This document shows, in pieces, positions 31,209 to 38,788 of a DNA stretch of 38,788 nucleotides (the first letter of the stretch is position 1; each line of letters starts with the position of its first letter). Source of the DNA: JAWLCQ01 sp041687095 (GTDB taxonomy: Bacteria; Planctomycetota; Phycisphaerae; SM23-33); NCBI GenBank assembly GCA_041687095.1, contig JAWLCQ010000031.1, positions 1 to 38,788 of the forward strand. Reading direction: 5' to 3'. A program made the position numbers and the translations under genes. Below the pieces are notes generated by a model, which saw nothing but the letters and a program-made list of their open reading frames with translations, ran no database searches and was not told where the DNA came from.

Positions 31209-32948
31209 TTGGCGGCGGCGGCGGGAGCGGATCTGGCGGCCGATCTTGCGGTCGGACCACTGCTCCAGCACCCGCCAGTAAGGCTTGAAGCGGATCCGCC
31301 CGCTGCCCGGGCGGCGGAGGTAGCCCAGGAGCATGCGGAGGCGCCCGGCGTGGTTGACTTCGGGGCACTGCAGGAGCGACACGTTCAGGCGCATGAGCCC
31401 CTGGAACCGCCGCTTGGGCCCCAAGTGCCACCGCCGCGCCAGCCCGTCGAGGTCGATGAGGACGATCTCCGGAGGGTCTCCGCACCCCCAGCGGACCAGG
31501 ACGTTGGCGGCCTTGAGGTCCCGATGGGCGAACCCGCTGTCGTGCAGCCGCTGCACCATCCGCCCCAACTGCCACAGCACCTCCTGCGCCAGGTGCCGCT
31601 GCTGCGGCACGGTCAGGCCGATGTCATTGCGCGGGCGGCCGGTGAGCCACGTCCGCAGGAACGTGTCGAGCACCGGGGCGTCCACGGTCTCGGTGACCAG
31701 GATGCTGTCGAGCAGGAACGGCCCCACCCGCCGCTCCATCGCCGCCAGCGGCAAGGCCGTCCCGATCCGCCGCGCCAGCAACTGGTGCCCCTGCACGAAC
31801 GCCCGCAACGGACGCGAGGGACGGAAGCAGTCGGACAGGAGCTTCCACCACTGCTTCCGCCGCGGCCGCTTGATGTACACGTCCACGCCCTGCCCGTCGA
31901 TCTCGATCCGCCGGCGGACGACGGTCCCGCTGGGGGAGTCCTTGACGACCTCGACCCCCTCCCCCTGGAGCAGGCCATCCACGTCGCCCAGCACGGCCTG
32001 CCAGCCTTCGCGGGTGAACTGCATGCGCCCCGCCCGCGACCCGGCCATCACCCGCTTGCTCGCCAGCACCACGTGCCCCCGCCACCCGCCCGGGAGGCGG
32101 AGGGGGCTGAAGTACTTGTTCCGCCCCACCACCCGCCGGTCCCGCGACGCCAACTGCCCCCGCGTGTGCCGCCGCCCCATGTGCTCGACCAGCAACTGCC
32201 ACCCCCGCAACGTCCCCCCCGCCCCCGACTCCCGCAGGTAGTGCTTCAGAAACCGCAGCCGCTGCGAACGCGTGGTGAAGTCCGAGCGGTCGTGCAGGAG
32301 ATGGGCGAGGTTCTTCGCCCGCAGCCGACGGGACAGCCCCCCGCCCCGCCGCGACACGCGGTGCAGGTCCATCAGCACCGCGTGGGGGACCTCGCCCTCC
32401 TCCCGGATCAGCACGTTCCCGCAGTGCAGGTCCTCGTGCATGATCCCGGCGGCGTGCATGCGGCCGATGAGCCCGGCCAGGGCGGCCAGCGCCTGCTGAA
32501 TCCTCGCCAGCCCCTGCGTTCCGTGGCGGAGCTGCTCCTCGTGCCACTCGTCGGCGGGCTGGGCGGAGAGGACGGCGCGGGTGGCGACCCACTCCCCGGA
32601 GGCGTGGCATTGGGCGGCGAGGGGGAGGGGCGTCTCCACCCCGCGCTCCCGCAGCACCGTCGCCCAGTGCAACTCCCGCAGCGCCCCCGACACCCCCACC
32701 CGCTGCGCCAGCCGATGGAGCGGGGCACGCGGGTGGAACTGCTTCACGTAGATCTCCACGCCCGCGATGCTTCCGCGGTACACGGTGCGGGAGGCGTTGC
32801 GCTTCACGCGCGTCCACCCGGCCGCCTCGGGGTCCCGCAGCGTTTCCACGTGCTCGCGCAGCAGCGCGGCGGCGTGGGCGTCAGCGAACCGCACCGCACC
32901 GCTCCTCTCCCCCACCGATCGTTCCGTCCTTGTTCCGTCCACAGGCAC
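31182..32948 (-). CDS. Double LPS-type kinase (two InaA/KdkA/WaaP-like domains)
   Basis: A 588-residue soluble protein with two protein-kinase-like domains of the LPS-kinase class in tandem. Domain 1 (about 45-275): Lys69 in VEIYVKQF, catalytic loop HEDLHCGN (171-178), metal Asp194 in LMDLHR. Domain 2 (about 335-585): Lys360 in VDVYIKRP, loop HRDLKAAN (475-482), Asp499 in LIDLDG. Both therefore keep the key residues. Such kinases phosphorylate Kdo or heptose of the LPS core; a fusion could phosphorylate two positions. It begins the LPS unit with the GT9 and DUF2062 genes. The start is a GTG at 32948; other starts nearby are possible. The last residues come from one of two 26-nt direct repeats. 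Confidence 0.88.
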   Translation of the reverse strand: MPVDGTRTERSVGERSGAVRFADAHAAALLREHVETLRDPEAAGWTRVKRNASRTVYRGSIAGVEIYVKQFHPRAPLHRLAQRVGVSGALRELHWATVLRERGVETPLPLAAQCHASGEWVATRAVLSAQPADEWHEEQLRHGTQGLARIQQALAALAGLIGRMHAAGIMHEDLHCGNVLIREEGEVPHAVLMDLHRVSRRGGGLSRRLRAKNLAHLLHDRSDFTTRSQRLRFLKHYLRESGAGGTLRGWQLLVEHMGRRHTRGQLASRDRRVVGRNKYFSPLRLPGGWRGHVVLASKRVMAGSRAGRMQFTREGWQAVLGDVDGLLQGEGVEVVKDSPSGTVVRRRIEIDGQGVDVYIKRPRRKQWWKLLSDCFRPSRPLRAFVQGHQLLARRIGTALPLAAMERRVGPFLLDSILVTETVDAPVLDTFLRTWLTGRPRNDIGLTVPQQRHLAQEVLWQLGRMVQRLHDSGFAHRDLKAANVLVRWGCGDPPEIVLIDLDGLARRWHLGPKRRFQGLMRLNVSLLQCPEVNHAGRLRMLLGYLRRPGSGRIRFKPYWRVLEQWSDRKIGRQIRSRRRRQKAVRRPQA

Positions 32949-33027
32949 TCCCGCACCGACCCGCGGCGCAAGACGCGATTATAGCCTGCCCCCCGCCCGC
33001 GCTTCAATCCGTGGAGGCGGGATGGCC

Positions 33028-33156
33028 GGGCCATCGCAAACTCGCAGTCGCGGGTGCCACGGCTGCGCTGTTTGCAGCCGTGCTCCTACGAGCGCGCGGC
33101 GGAACACGGGTTCTGCGAACCCGTGGCACCCGGCGAATTGAACTTTGCGATGGCCC
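33028..33156. repeat. Repeat family B, copy 1: three-way-junction element
   Basis: Outer arms GGGCCATCGCAAA (33028-33040) and TTTGCGATGGCCC (33144-33156), then CGGGTGC (33051-33057) with GCACCCG (33126-33132). Directly inside sit hairpin 1 CACGGCTGC/GCAGCCGTG (33058-33066, 33074-33082) and hairpin 2 CACGGGTTC/GAACCCGTG (33105-33113, 33117-33125). The parts abut exactly to form a three-way junction; an alternative pairing extends the outer stem at the cost of the hairpins. A reverse-complement copy lies at 37385-37519. Confidence 0.85.
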
Positions 33157-33172
33157 TGGGCGGGACCGCTCC

Positions 33173-33201
33173 TTGGCGCGTACGGTCCGGGGGACTAGAA
33201 T
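33173..33201 (+). promoter_or_regulatory. Putative promoter of the hydroxyacid dehydrogenase gene
   Basis: TTGGCG at 33173-33178 and TAGAAT at 33196-33201 are 17 nt apart, about 40 nt before the ATG at 33242. GGAG at 33228-33231 lies 10 nt upstream of that ATG. Motif match only. Confidence 0.45.
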
Positions 33202-33241
33202 CCGCCCGTTCCCTACCCACGCAACACGGAGACGAGCGGTC

Positions 33242-34231
33242 ATGACGAAAGGCCTCTACATTCTCGGGCAGTTCGAGACGATCTATGGCCCCGAGGAGCA
33301 AAGGGACATCGCGGAACGGGTGGACATTTACGCCCCCCCCCAAACGCCCAAGTCCGTCCTCGACAACCCCGCGATCCTGCGCGACTGCGAGATCATCCTC
33401 AGCGGCTGGGGCGGGCCCAAGCTGGACGAGGCGTTCATGGCGGCCGTGCCGAACCTGCGGGCCTTCTTCTACGGGGCCGGGTCCATCCGCGGGATCGTCA
33501 CCGACGCGTTCTGGGCCCGCGGGATCCCCATCTGCTCCTCCTGGGCCGCCAACGCCCTCCCCGTCGCCGAATACACGCTCTCGCAGATCTTCTGGTGCCT
33601 CAAGAAGGGCTACCACTACGCCCGCCACCTCCGCGAGGGCGGGGCGTGGTGGCAGCGGTGCGAGTGCACCCCCGGGGCCTACGGGTCCACCGTCGCCCTC
33701 ATCTCCCTGGGGATGATCGGGCGGCGGGTCGTCGAACTGCTCAAGCCCTTCGACCTGGAGGTCGTCGCCTACGACCCCTTCGTCACACCCGCCGACGCCC
33801 AGGCGGTGGGCGTGCGGCTGGTGTCGCTCGAGGAGGCCTTCCGCCTCGGGGACGTGGTGTCGCTCCACACGCCCTGGCTGGAGGAGACGGTGGGGATGAT
33901 CACCGGGGAACTGCTGGGGAGCATGAAGCCCCACGCGGCGTTCCTCAACACCTCGCGCGGCGCGGTCGTCCGCGAGGACGAGATGATCGCCGTCCTCCAG
34001 AACCGTCCCGACCTGCACGCCGTGCTCGATGTGACCTACCCCGAGCCCCCCGTCGCGGGCTCGCCTCTGTACACGCTGCCCAACGTCACCCTCACCCCCC
34101 ACATCGCGGGCTCCATGGGCCGCGAGTGCCACCGCATGGGCCGCTACATGGTCGGCGAGGTCGACCGCTTCCTGAAGGGCGAACCGCTCAAGTGGTCCCT
34201 GACGAAGGAGCAAGCGGAGAGGATGGCGTAA
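33242..34231 (+). CDS. D-isomer 2-hydroxyacid dehydrogenase family protein
   Basis: A 329-residue NAD-dependent dehydrogenase. Rossmann signature ALISLGMIGRRV (first Gly of GxGxxG replaced), the Asp of VVAYDPF for NAD, and the catalytic Arg (NTSRGAVV), Glu (TYPEPP) and His (TPHIAG) are present. It differs clearly from the other member at 23282. Substrate unknown; the downstream sugar isomerase gene suggests a sugar-acid or polyol pathway. The start is supported by GGAG and a promoter-like pair upstream. Confidence 0.92.
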   Translation: MTKGLYILGQFETIYGPEEQRDIAERVDIYAPPQTPKSVLDNPAILRDCEIILSGWGGPKLDEAFMAAVPNLRAFFYGAGSIRGIVTDAFWARGIPICSSWAANALPVAEYTLSQIFWCLKKGYHYARHLREGGAWWQRCECTPGAYGSTVALISLGMIGRRVVELLKPFDLEVVAYDPFVTPADAQAVGVRLVSLEEAFRLGDVVSLHTPWLEETVGMITGELLGSMKPHAAFLNTSRGAVVREDEMIAVLQNRPDLHAVLDVTYPEPPVAGSPLYTLPNVTLTPHIAGSMGRECHRMGRYMVGEVDRFLKGEPLKWSLTKEQAERMA

Positions 34232-34350
34232 CAACCGAGGGTAGAGGTGAGAGTGCCGGCGGACCCGGCGCCTTGGGTGGGCCAGGGACGCCCGCACCGG
34301 CCGCCCTGCATAGCGGATCCGGGAAAGACCAGAACACCATGACTGCCAGC

Positions 34351-34384
34351 CCTCTCACCTCTAACCTCTCACCTCTCACCTCCA
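34351..34384. repeat. CTCTCACCTCTAAC word repeat upstream of the isomerase
   Basis: About 34 nt of CTCTCACC/TCTAAC words just before the AGGAG ribosome site of the isomerase gene. The complement is at 22609-22636 and another same-sense copy at 21963-21987. A related GAGGTGAGAG stretch is at 34243-34252. Confidence 0.75.
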
Positions 34385-34397
34385 CAGGAGTCTTCCG

Positions 34398-35153
34398 ATG
34401 ATCCGCACCGGTCTGGTTTCCATCACGTTCCGCAAGCTCACCCCGCGTGAGATCGTCGACCTCGTCCGCGAGTGCGGGCTGGAGGGCATCGAGTGGGGCG
34501 GGGACGTACACGCGCCCCACGGGGACGTGGCGGCCGCGAAGGCCGTCGCCGCCCTCACCGCCGACGCCGGGCTCCGCGTCGCGTCGTACGGCAGCTACTA
34601 CCGCGTGGGCGTGGGCGAGCCCTGCCCCTTTGACGACGTGGTCCGCTCGGCCGTCGCGCTGGGGGCGCCCGTCATCCGCGTGTGGGCGGGCAAGCTGGGA
34701 TCGGCCGTGGCGGACGAGGCGTACCGCGAGATGGTCGTCCGCGACGCCCAGCGCATCGCCGCCCTCGCCGCCGCCGAGGGCCTGACCGTCGCCTTCGAGT
34801 ACCACGGGAACACGCTGACGGACCAGCCCGAGAGCGCCCGCGGGCTGCTGGAGCAGGTGGACCGCCCGAACTGCAAGACCTACTGGCAGCCGCTGGTGGG
34901 CACGACCCCCGAGCAGAACATCGACTCGATCGGCCGCGTCGCGGACTGGCTGACGCACCTGCACGTGTTCACGTGGCACGACCACGACCGGCGGGACCTG
35001 GCGGAGGGCGAGGCGGCGTGGCGGGGGTACCTGGAGCGGGTGAACGCCCTCGGAGGCGAGCGGTTCGCGATGCTCGAGTTCGTCCGCAACGACGACCCCG
35101 ACCAGTTCCGCAAAGATGCCGCCACGCTCAAGCAGTGGGTGGGACAGCTCTGA
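34398..35153 (+). CDS. Sugar phosphate isomerase/epimerase (xylose-isomerase-like TIM barrel)
   Basis: A 251-residue TIM-barrel protein of the AP-endonuclease 2/xylose isomerase-like family. Metal-ligand type residues appear in GIEWGGDVH (first strands), FEYHGN (Glu of the fifth strand), YWQP, LHVFTWH and MLEFV near the end, the normal order for this family. It probably isomerises or epimerises a keto-sugar or sugar acid. AGGAG at 34386-34390 precedes the ATG by 7 nt. It is likely co-transcribed with the upstream dehydrogenase across a repeat-bearing 166-nt gap. Confidence 0.88.
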   Translation: MIRTGLVSITFRKLTPREIVDLVRECGLEGIEWGGDVHAPHGDVAAAKAVAALTADAGLRVASYGSYYRVGVGEPCPFDDVVRSAVALGAPVIRVWAGKLGSAVADEAYREMVVRDAQRIAALAAAEGLTVAFEYHGNTLTDQPESARGLLEQVDRPNCKTYWQPLVGTTPEQNIDSIGRVADWLTHLHVFTWHDHDRRDLAEGEAAWRGYLERVNALGGERFAMLEFVRNDDPDQFRKDAATLKQWVGQL

Positions 35154-35228
35154 ACGCCTGCGACGCCTCAAGCGCGTAAGGCGCCCCCGCGCGCGTTGGG
35201 GGCGGCGCACGCGCGCACCTCCTGCGCC

Positions 35229-35395
35229 GGGGGTCTCCTGACCCCCGGCGTCCGGGAGGGGCGAGGGGTGCCTCCGCGGCAGCGTCGTTGGAGCGCCCCC
35301 ATCGCGGCGGCGGCCGCCGCGACCGAGGCGCCGCCATAACGCTGTCGCGGAAGCGTTCGTAGTCCTTCCCGGACGTTGGGGGTCAGGAGACCCCC
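35229..35395. repeat. Repeat family A, copy 2: nested palindrome
   Basis: Terminal arms 35229-35257 and 35367-35395 are complementary at 27 of 29 positions, the mismatches being at the same place (GG against AA) as in copy 1 at 22910. The second stem and the GC-rich central hairpin are also kept. No gene is visible in 35154-35478. Confidence 0.85.
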
Positions 35396-35478
35396 AACGC
35401 ACGCGCTTGGGACGGGGCGTCTGGAGGCGGCCGCTCTGGAAACCGCGCCCCCGGAGACGACGCGTCTGGAAACGAGCG

Positions 35479-35508
35479 TTACGCTGGGCCCTGCCCGTGC
35501 GTTACACT
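35479..35508 (+). promoter_or_regulatory. Putative promoter of the exported-protein gene
   Basis: TTACGC at 35479-35484 and TACACT at 35503-35508 with 18 nt between, placing the transcript start near 35515 and supporting the ATG at 35538 rather than earlier in-frame starts. Motif match only. Confidence 0.35.
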
Positions 35509-35537
35509 ATCGGACGATGCAACGAAAGGAAGGCCGC

Positions 35538-37226
35538 ATGAGATCCTACTGGGCGGGCGCGATTCTGCTTCTATTCCTGGCGCAGGCAGGGCTGGGGGAC
35601 GTGGTGTACCTGACCGACGGCACGACCCAGCGGGGAACGGTGACGCGGAAGGATGGGAAGGTGTACGTGAAGGACGGGGTGGGGACGAAGGCCTACGACG
35701 AGTCCCAGGTCATCCACATCCAGGTGGAGTCCGAATCCACCGCCCCGACCTCCGCCCCCACCGCCCCCACCGTCGGAACGGGTCCCGTCCTGCCCTCGTC
35801 GGCCGCCGACATGGGGCAGTGCGCCCTGCCCGAATCCCGCGCGTTCCTGTACATGCGGGACCTGCTGGCGCTGCCCGCGGGGGGGCTGAGCGTGCAGACG
35901 CGGGAGCAGCTCAAGCGTTGGCAGATCGCCGCCCACGACCGCACCCGCCGCGTCGGAAGCACCATGCTCTCCCCGGGGGACTTCGCCCGCCGGCGGCAGG
36001 CGTTCCAGCAGCACCTCGACGACGCCGAGCGCCTCCTGCGCGACGGCTATCGGCGGGGCAAGGAGGACGAGGCCACCCCCGAGCAGAAGCGGGCCCGCAC
36101 CTCCGGGCTCAACACCCTCCCCCGCGCCGCCGGCAGTTGGGCCGACCCCGCCCTCCGCGCGTTCCTCCTCGGCATTGCCGAGTACCACCGCGAGCAGTTC
36201 GGAACCGCCGACTCGCACTTCCGCACCGCCATCGAAGCCCAGCCGCGAATCGCCGCCTTCCACCAGGGGCGGGCCATGGCCCTGATCGCGCTCGACCGCG
36301 CCCTCGACGCCCTGGAGCCCGCCATGATGGCGGCGAGACTGGCCCCGGACGCCCGGGAGGCCCCCCTGCTCCTGCAGGAGGCCCTGAACAAGACCCCGGG
36401 GACGAGGATGGACACGCCCGTCTTCCAGCGGGCCAAGGCGATGCTGGAGACGTACAACCTCGGCCGCCTTTCCAAACGCACCTTCGAGGCCCGCACGCGG
36501 TGGCTGGCCCCCGGGCGGGAGTGGAGCGCCCAGGAGGACTCCCTGCCCGTCCCCACGGTCGACCGCTACGTCGTCCGCCAGGGCGTGGGCATCCCCGTCA
36601 CCGAAAACGCCCTGCTCGTCGGTTCCTGGGTCGTCGCCAACGCCCTCACCGTCCAGGTGCAACTGGATGACGGGAACACCGTCGTCTGCCGGCCCGCCCG
36701 GCCGGGCTTTACGATGGCGGGGGCGGGCGACCTCGTCCTCCTGACCGTCCCGGGCGCGAAGTTCACGCCCGTGAGCGTGTTCCAGACCAACCGCTACGCC
36801 CGCCCCACCGACGACGCCCCGACCCCACCCTTCGCCGCCGACCAGTCCGCCACCGCATTCGCCGCCGACGCCTACGAGGAGATGTCCCGCGAGATCCGAC
36901 GCCTCTCCGCCCGCATCACCTCCGTGCAGCCCGACGGGACGGCCGGGGTGGAAACGACCCTCCCCCCCGGGTGCAGCGCGGGGTTCATCCTCACCGAGGA
37001 CAACCAACTCGTCGCCGCCCTCGCCGGCCGCACCGACCCCCAGGCCGACAACGGCGGGGAGAACCGCCTCATCGCCCTGCCCGACCTGGCCCGCCTGATC
37101 CCCCGCGGGACGCGGCCGGGGGGGGGCTCGTCGATCTACGGCCTCCGCCGCGACGTGGCGCCCCTCGACGCCCCCGGCAGCGCGTTCCTGGTCTACGGCG
37201 TGTTCGGGGAGACGTTCGAGGAGTAG
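35538..37226 (+). CDS. Exported protein with SH3-like, TPR-like and degenerate protease-like regions
   Basis: A 562-residue protein. MRSYWAGAILLLFLAQAGLG is a clear signal peptide. Residues ~21-62 (DVVYLTDGTTQRGTVTRKDG...) resemble the short beta-barrel module frequent at the start of exported planctomycete proteins. A Thr/Pro-rich linker follows, then a helical region (~95-330) with TPR-like pairs (FLLGIAEYHREQFGTADSHF, MALIALDRALDALEPAMMAA). The C-terminal ~190 residues are beta-rich with GVGIPVTENALLVGSWVVANA and AGFILTEDNQLVAAL, vaguely like a trypsin fold without the catalytic His. AAAGGAAGG (35525-35533) precedes the ATG at 35538; an ATG at 35518 is also in frame. The gene stands alone. 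Confidence 0.78.
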   Translation: MRSYWAGAILLLFLAQAGLGDVVYLTDGTTQRGTVTRKDGKVYVKDGVGTKAYDESQVIHIQVESESTAPTSAPTAPTVGTGPVLPSSAADMGQCALPESRAFLYMRDLLALPAGGLSVQTREQLKRWQIAAHDRTRRVGSTMLSPGDFARRRQAFQQHLDDAERLLRDGYRRGKEDEATPEQKRARTSGLNTLPRAAGSWADPALRAFLLGIAEYHREQFGTADSHFRTAIEAQPRIAAFHQGRAMALIALDRALDALEPAMMAARLAPDAREAPLLLQEALNKTPGTRMDTPVFQRAKAMLETYNLGRLSKRTFEARTRWLAPGREWSAQEDSLPVPTVDRYVVRQGVGIPVTENALLVGSWVVANALTVQVQLDDGNTVVCRPARPGFTMAGAGDLVLLTVPGAKFTPVSVFQTNRYARPTDDAPTPPFAADQSATAFAADAYEEMSREIRRLSARITSVQPDGTAGVETTLPPGCSAGFILTEDNQLVAALAGRTDPQADNGGENRLIALPDLARLIPRGTRPGGGSSIYGLRRDVAPLDAPGSAFLVYGVFGETFEE

Positions 37227-37384
37227 GCGCGGCGCGCAGCGCACCCTCCGCAGCCGCCACCACGCCAAGCGAGAGGGATTCCGGTTCGCGTGCGGATCGG
37301 GGTTCGCGCGGGATTCGCACGGGGTTCGGATCGGCGTTCGGCAGGCCGCGCGACACGGCCGTGCGCCCCCGTCCCGCGTGCAGA

Positions 37385-37519
37385 CCAGGGCCATCGCGAA
37401 GCTCGATTCGCCGGGCGCCGCGGGTTCGCAGACCCCGTGTTCCTCCCCGCGCTCGTGCGAGCACGGCTGTAAACAGCACAGCCGTGGCACCCGCGACTGC
37501 GACTCTGCGATGGCCCTGG
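37385..37519. repeat. Repeat family B, copy 2, inverted
   Basis: The reverse complement of the element at 33028-33156, about 85% alike by eye. Outer arms CCAGGGCCATCGCG (from 37385) and TGCGATGGCCCTGG (to 37519) enclose the two hairpins in swapped order, hairpin 2 first. Between the exported-protein stop and galU no gene is seen. Confidence 0.83.
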
Positions 37520-37575
37520 TGCGCAGACGCCTTCCCTTCGCTACGGCATCTGCATGCCCTACCCGCCTTGCCTCT

Positions 37576-37636
37576 ACCCCTAGTGCCTTTTCCCCAATGT
37601 CTCTTCCCTATTGCCTATTCCCTAGTCCCTAGTGCC
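37576..37636. repeat. CCTATTCCCTAGTG words at the galU-like gene end
   Basis: A run of CCCTAGTGCC, CCCTATTGCC and CCTATTCCCTAG words. It overlaps the last codons of the galU-like gene, whose TAG stop (37615-37617, minus strand) is supplied by the repeat, as at 29337-29371. Confidence 0.78.
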
Positions 37637-38499
37637 TTCCTATCCCCCCGAGCCCACTCCGCCTGCGTCCTGGCGTACCCTCCGGGCGTGCCGGTGTCGA
37701 GGGCCTTGCCGCGGATGCGGTAGAGGGTGTAGGCGTCGGGGTAGCGGGCGAGGAGCATGGACTGGGCGTCGGCGAGCTGGACCTCCTGCTTGCCGGTGCG
37801 GGGGCGGGCGGCGAGTTCGTCGAGCAGGTCGAACAGGACGGGGTCGAAGGCGTAGATCCCGGCGTGGGCGAGGAACGTGTCGGGGGCGAGCCCGGGGGTG
37901 ACGAGGCGGTGGCGGGCGGTGGCGAGGTCGGGCTTCTCCACGAAGTCCGTGCAGCGGTACATGCCCGGTTCCCCCAGCGGTTCCCCGCGGGCGACCCCGA
38001 CGCGGGGCAGTTCGTCGATGTCCACGGGCTGCATGGCGACGAGGGCGCGGCAGGGCGAGCGGCGGAAGGCGGCGGCGACCTGCTCTCCGACGGGCGGGGC
38101 GGCGGGGTCGGGGATCCACACGTGATCGCCCAGGAAGAGCAGGAACGGTTCGTTCTGGATGGCGGGTCTGGCCAGCAGCACCGCGTGCCCGAACCCGTGG
38201 GCGTCGTGCTGGACGACGAACTCGATGGTCTCCGGGAGGCCTTCGAGCCCGTCGCTCCGCGCCCCGCGGAGGTAGCGGGTGAGCGGCTCCTCCTGGTCGG
38301 GGGAGATGATGAGGACGGCCGTGTCGAGGCGGGCGGCGGCGCATTCGGCGAGGATCCAGTGCAGGACGGGGCGGAGGCGGTCCTCGCCATCGACGAGGGG
38401 CAGCAGGGCCTTGGGGAACGCGTACGTGATGGGGCGCATCCGCGTGCCCTTCCCGGCGACGGGGATGATGGCCTTGCGGAGCGGCGGTTGTGCGGGCAT
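37615..38499 (-). CDS. galU: UTP--glucose-1-phosphate uridylyltransferase-type nucleotidyltransferase
   Basis: A 294-residue NTP_transferase enzyme. The nucleotide loop KAIIPVAGKGTRMRPITYAFPKALLPL is the GalU signature; FLLFLGDHVW carries the metal Asp, then FVEKPD and HAGIYAFDPVLFD follow as in GalU. It makes UDP-glucose from UTP and glucose-1-phosphate, a precursor for LPS and other glycans; a related sugar is possible. The ATG at 38499 is preceded by GGGAG (8 nt away) and fits the family start better than an ATG at 38523. The final residues are encoded by a word repeat. Confidence 0.9.
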   Translation of the reverse strand: MPAQPPLRKAIIPVAGKGTRMRPITYAFPKALLPLVDGEDRLRPVLHWILAECAAARLDTAVLIISPDQEEPLTRYLRGARSDGLEGLPETIEFVVQHDAHGFGHAVLLARPAIQNEPFLLFLGDHVWIPDPAAPPVGEQVAAAFRRSPCRALVAMQPVDIDELPRVGVARGEPLGEPGMYRCTDFVEKPDLATARHRLVTPGLAPDTFLAHAGIYAFDPVLFDLLDELAARPRTGKQEVQLADAQSMLLARYPDAYTLYRIRGKALDTGTPGGYARTQAEWARGDRKALGTRE

Positions 38500-38638
38500 T
38501 GTCGATCTCCCTGGGAACGGCACTTGGGTCGGTGCTCAGCGTAGCAGCCCGCTCCCGCCTTCACAAGCCGGCGGGGCAAAGAGACGGGTCCGAGGGGTCG
38601 GCGGGACGGAATCGTTTGCACCGCGGGGCTTCCGCGCC

Positions 38639-38788
38639 GGGGGTCTCCTGACCCGCTTCCCTTGCCTGCGACGGGGGTTTCCTGACCCGCTTCCCTGGCC
38701 CGCGACGGGGGTCTCCTGACCCCCGTCGTCCGGGAGGGGCGAGGGGTGCCTCCGCGGTAGCGTCGGTGGAGCGCCCCCAGCGCGGCGG
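38639..38788. repeat. Repeat family A, copy 3, cut by the window end, with tandem end motifs
   Basis: Two extra end motifs (near 38638-38653 and 38673-38688) in ~35-nt tandem units with GCTTCCCTGGCC-like spacers precede a family A left half beginning at 38707. The sequence matches copies 1 and 2 through the GAGCGCCCCCA stretch to the window edge, so the right half should lie outside. Confidence 0.75.

Noticed and set aside
33028..33156. tRNA-like cloverleaf in family B
   Set aside because: It has only two inner hairpins, no anticodon-loop or T-loop consensus and no CCA-type acceptor pattern; stems are too long for tRNA.

Overview
The window is a very GC-rich (roughly 70% by eye) bacterial chromosome segment with dense genes, ATGA/GTGA overlaps between operon partners, and long gene-free gaps packed with hairpin-forming repeats. 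Peptidoglycan genes (murG, murC, murB, ddl), LPS-type genes (a GT9 heptosyltransferase-like enzyme and a double LPS-kinase-like protein) and an NAD(P)H-linked [FeFe] hydrogenase point to a Gram-negative, at least facultatively fermentative organism. The ftsQ-like gene is not followed by ftsA/ftsZ, and several gap repeats look like those I associate with Planctomycetota. Planctomycetota is therefore my best guess, but this is inference; Armatimonadota or Hydrogenedentota-like lineages are not excluded.

Layout. 1-3903: end of an unknown gene, then two divergently transcribed NarL/DegS-type histidine kinases, one fused to a receiver domain. 3904-4482: repeat cluster. 4483-5223: PAP2 phosphatase. 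5361-10564: operon for a hydrogenase with NuoF-like, HydA-like and NuoE-like subunits, with a GNAT acetyltransferase gene inserted between the first two. 10610-11406: two overlapping unknown genes of ordinary GC. 11729-19325: minus-strand block N-acetylneuraminate lyase-like / murG, a 500-nt repeat gap, then murC-murB-ddl-ftsQ-like-membrane protein. 19730-22568: GH35-like glycosidase and a Mut7-C RNase protein. 23282-25773: a hydroxyacid dehydrogenase and an FAD oxidoreductase facing each other across a 31-bp-stem hairpin. 26137-28264: two CxxCxxCC proteins and a tRNA-queuosine mannosyltransferase homologue. 28359-28821: hicAB. 29343-32948: double LPS-type kinase, GT9 transferase, DUF2062 membrane protein. 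33242-35153: a second hydroxyacid dehydrogenase and a sugar isomerase/epimerase. 35538-37226: exported repeat-type protein. 37615-38499: nucleotidyltransferase of the GalU type.

How genes work together. The hydrogenase genes encode one complex that would pass electrons between NAD(P)H and protons. The mur/ddl genes make and cross-link-prime the peptidoglycan precursor. The kinase/GT9/DUF2062 set probably decorates the LPS core. The dehydrogenase, oxidoreductase, isomerase, GH35 and lyase genes suggest sugar and sugar-acid catabolism, but no single pathway can be read from the window.

The most unusual content is non-coding. Several distinct repeat families recur in the gaps: a ~165-nt nested palindrome (family A), a three-way-junction element (family B), a short 8-bp hairpin with a conserved tail (family C), a hairpin with compensatory stem changes and conserved flanks (family D), and inverted arms built of 7-8-nt words. 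One family B tandem sits between two genes with a 26-nt near-perfect direct repeat on each side, exactly where a kinase stop and a glycosyltransferase start would otherwise overlap, which looks like a recent insertion.
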